NCBI GenBank assembly: GCA_946614205.1
Contig: CAMOGR010000147.1
Span: forward strand, 1-13,224
Reading direction: 5' to 3'
Origin: an uncultured Bacteroidales bacterium
Lineage (GTDB): Bacteria; Bacteroidota; Bacteroidia; Bacteroidales; UBA932
Length of the DNA: 13,224 bases
Translations under genes and position numbers: made by a program
Part shown: positions 11,902-13,224 of the stretch, one piece after another
Layout: each line of letters begins with the position of its first letter
How positions within the stretch are numbered: the first letter of the stretch is position 1
Notes under the pieces: generated by a model
Database searches by the model: none
What the model was told of the DNA's origin: nothing
Seen by the model: the letters and a program-made list of their open reading frames with translations, nothing else

Positions 11902-13224
11902 AAGAGAATAAATTCACACAGGTGTACCTCATTGGCATAGGCGGCATAGGAATGAGCGCCCTGGCCAGATGGTTCAAATTCCGCGGATACGACGTCAGCG
12001 GATACGACCGTACGCCCTCCGACCTTACCCACAAGCTGGAGGAGGAAGGCATTCCGGTACATTACGAGGACAATCCCGGCGCAATCCCGGCAGATGTCGC
12101 ATCGACCCTGGTCATCTACACTCCCGCAGTGCCTGAAAACCTGGGTGAGCTGAAACTGGTTCGGGAAAAGGGCTACAGGCTGCTCAAGCGCTCGCGCGTG
12201 CTCGGAGAAATAACCAGCGACCAGATTTGCCTGGCGGTTGCCGGCACGCACGGCAAGACCACAACGTCGACCCTGATCGCCCACATTCTCACCGAAGGCG
12301 GCGACGGATGTTCCGCTTTCCTCGGAGGCATCTCGAAGAACTACGGCACCAACCTGCTGATGAGCCGCACCAACACCGTGGTCGCGGAGGCCGACGAATT
12401 CGACCGTTCCTTCCTTCAGCTGCACCCCGACATAGCCGCCATCACGGCCATGGACGCAGACCACCTCGACATCTACGGAGACCTCGCGCACGTACAGGAG
12501 GCATTCAGGGAGTTCGCATCCCAGGTCCACGAGACAATAATCCTCAAGTACGGACTTCCCATCCGGCAGTCCGACGTGAGCGCCCGCATATTCACATATC
12601 ATTTCAACGACGAACGCGCCGACTTCCACAGCACGAACCTCCGCCTGTCCCCTGACGGCCACTATACCTTCGACCTCGTCTACCCGGGCGGCACCCTGAA
12701 GGACATACGCTCAGGAGCCCTCGGATGGGTCAACGTAGAGAATGCAGTCGCAGCAGCGGCGGTATGCCTCTGCCACGGCACCGACGGACAGAAACTGCGC
12801 CACGCAATAGGCACGTTCAAGGGTGTCCAGCGCAGGCTGGACGAACACGTAAACCTCCCCGGGAAGGTGTACATCGACGATTACGCACACCATCCGGAGG
12901 AACTGCGGAGCGCAATCAGCTCGCTGAGGGGCATATTCCCCGGCCGCAGGATTACCGGTGTGTTCCAGCCCCACCTGTACACGCGTACGCGGGACTTCGC
13001 GCCCGAGTTCGCAGCAGCGCTGAGCAAGCTCGACCGCCTCATCCTCCTGGACATCTACCCGGCCCGCGAGGAGCCCATCCCCGGAGTCACTTCCGAGCTG
13101 ATTTTCAAGGACGTTACCGCTCCCGGGAAGATTCTCATCAAGCGCGAGGAACTCATGTCCACGCTCAGTGAGGAGAACATCGACGTGCTCGTCACCTTCG
13201 GTGCCGGCAACATAGACAGATTCA
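11898..13224 (+). CDS. murC: UDP-N-acetylmuramate:L-alanine ligase MurC (3' end cut by window)
   Basis: MurC starts the stem peptide by joining L-alanine to UDP-MurNAc with ATP. The frame is open from the ATG that overlaps the murG stop (ATGA) to the right edge: 442 codons plus one base, so perhaps 10-25 residues are missing relative to the usual length of about 450-470. Motifs seen are the UDP-binding loop 'LIGIGGIGMSALA' (11-23), 'YTPAVPE' (74-80), the P-loop GTHGKTTT (116-123), 'EADEFDRSF' (164-172), 'MDADHLDIYG' (185-194), 'NVENAVAAAA' (279-288), 'GVQRRLDEH' (309-317), 'YIDDYAHHPEEL' (325-336), 'GVFQPHLYTRT' (354-364), 'DIYPAREEPIPGVTSE' (385-400) and 'VTFGAGNIDRF' at the edge. All are intact. 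ftsQ, ftsA and ftsZ usually follow in this gene order but lie outside the window. Confidence 0.96.
   Translation, partial: MKENKFTQVYLIGIGGIGMSALARWFKFRGYDVSGYDRTPSDLTHKLEEEGIPVHYEDNPGAIPADVASTLVIYTPAVPENLGELKLVREKGYRLLKRSRVLGEITSDQICLAVAGTHGKTTTSTLIAHILTEGGDGCSAFLGGISKNYGTNLLMSRTNTVVAEADEFDRSFLQLHPDIAAITAMDADHLDIYGDLAHVQEAFREFASQVHETIILKYGLPIRQSDVSARIFTYHFNDERADFHSTNLRLSPDGHYTFDLVYPGGTLKDIRSGALGWVNVENAVAAAAVCLCHGTDGQKLRHAIGTFKGVQRRLDEHVNLPGKVYIDDYAHHPEELRSAISSLRGIFPGRRITGVFQPHLYTRTRDFAPEFAAALSKLDRLILLDIYPAREEPIPGVTSELIFKDVTAPGKILIKREELMSTLSEENIDVLVTFGAGNIDRF

Noticed and set aside
1..13224. Search for a novel defence system, mobile element, CRISPR array, tRNA or riboswitch
   Set aside because: Every stretch except two short AT-rich control regions is accounted for by conserved housekeeping genes; no repeats, transposase, integrase or structured RNA signature was found by eye.

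Overview
The window is most likely from a fairly GC-rich member of the Bacteroidota, probably the Bacteroidales. Three things point there. Matches to the Bacteroidota -7 promoter hexads (TAnnTTTG) stand in front of three genes. Few genes carry a Shine-Dalgarno sequence. The gene order mraZ-rsmH-ftsL-ftsI-murE-mraY-murD-ftsW-murG-murC, without murF or ddl, is typical of that phylum. By eye, coding DNA is GC-rich and the intergenic DNA at about 949-995 and 1716-1839 is strongly AT-rich. I cannot assign a genus from the sequence alone.

Layout. Positions 1-1715 are read on the minus strand: pdxJ (vitamin B6 synthesis), then an OmpH/Skp-like lipoprotein with its own promoter, then the first 109 codons of a family 4-like glycosyltransferase that starts with TTG and runs off the left edge. 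A 124-base AT-rich divergent control region (1716-1839) separates pdxJ from mraZ. It holds a near-leaderless pdxJ promoter, the mraZ promoter and a set of 10-bp-phased repeats that look like a MraZ operator. From 1840 to the right edge everything is on the plus strand and forms one tightly packed dcw (division and cell wall) operon of ten genes; the last, murC, lacks its C-terminal end.

How the genes work together. MurC, MurD and MurE add L-Ala, D-Glu and (predicted) meso-diaminopimelate to UDP-MurNAc. MraY attaches the completed UDP-MurNAc-pentapeptide to undecaprenyl phosphate (lipid I), and MurG adds GlcNAc (lipid II). FtsW polymerises lipid II, and FtsI crosslinks the septal strands. The FtsL-like protein is a bitopic divisome component. 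RsmH methylates 16S rRNA and MraZ is the predicted autoregulator. MurF, Ddl, FtsQ, FtsA and FtsZ are not seen; some would be expected beyond the right edge or elsewhere on the chromosome. Gaps between consecutive genes are at most 11 bases, and five junctions overlap, so translational coupling is likely throughout.

I found no mobile element, CRISPR array, tRNA/rRNA gene, riboswitch or convincing terminator, and no stretch over 300 bases without a gene. This is essentially a conserved housekeeping region. The points worth a second look are the decamer repeats, the near-leaderless pdxJ promoter, a DNSR variant of the MurE specificity motif, a short FtsI without a PASTA tail, and the TTG-started glycosyltransferase.
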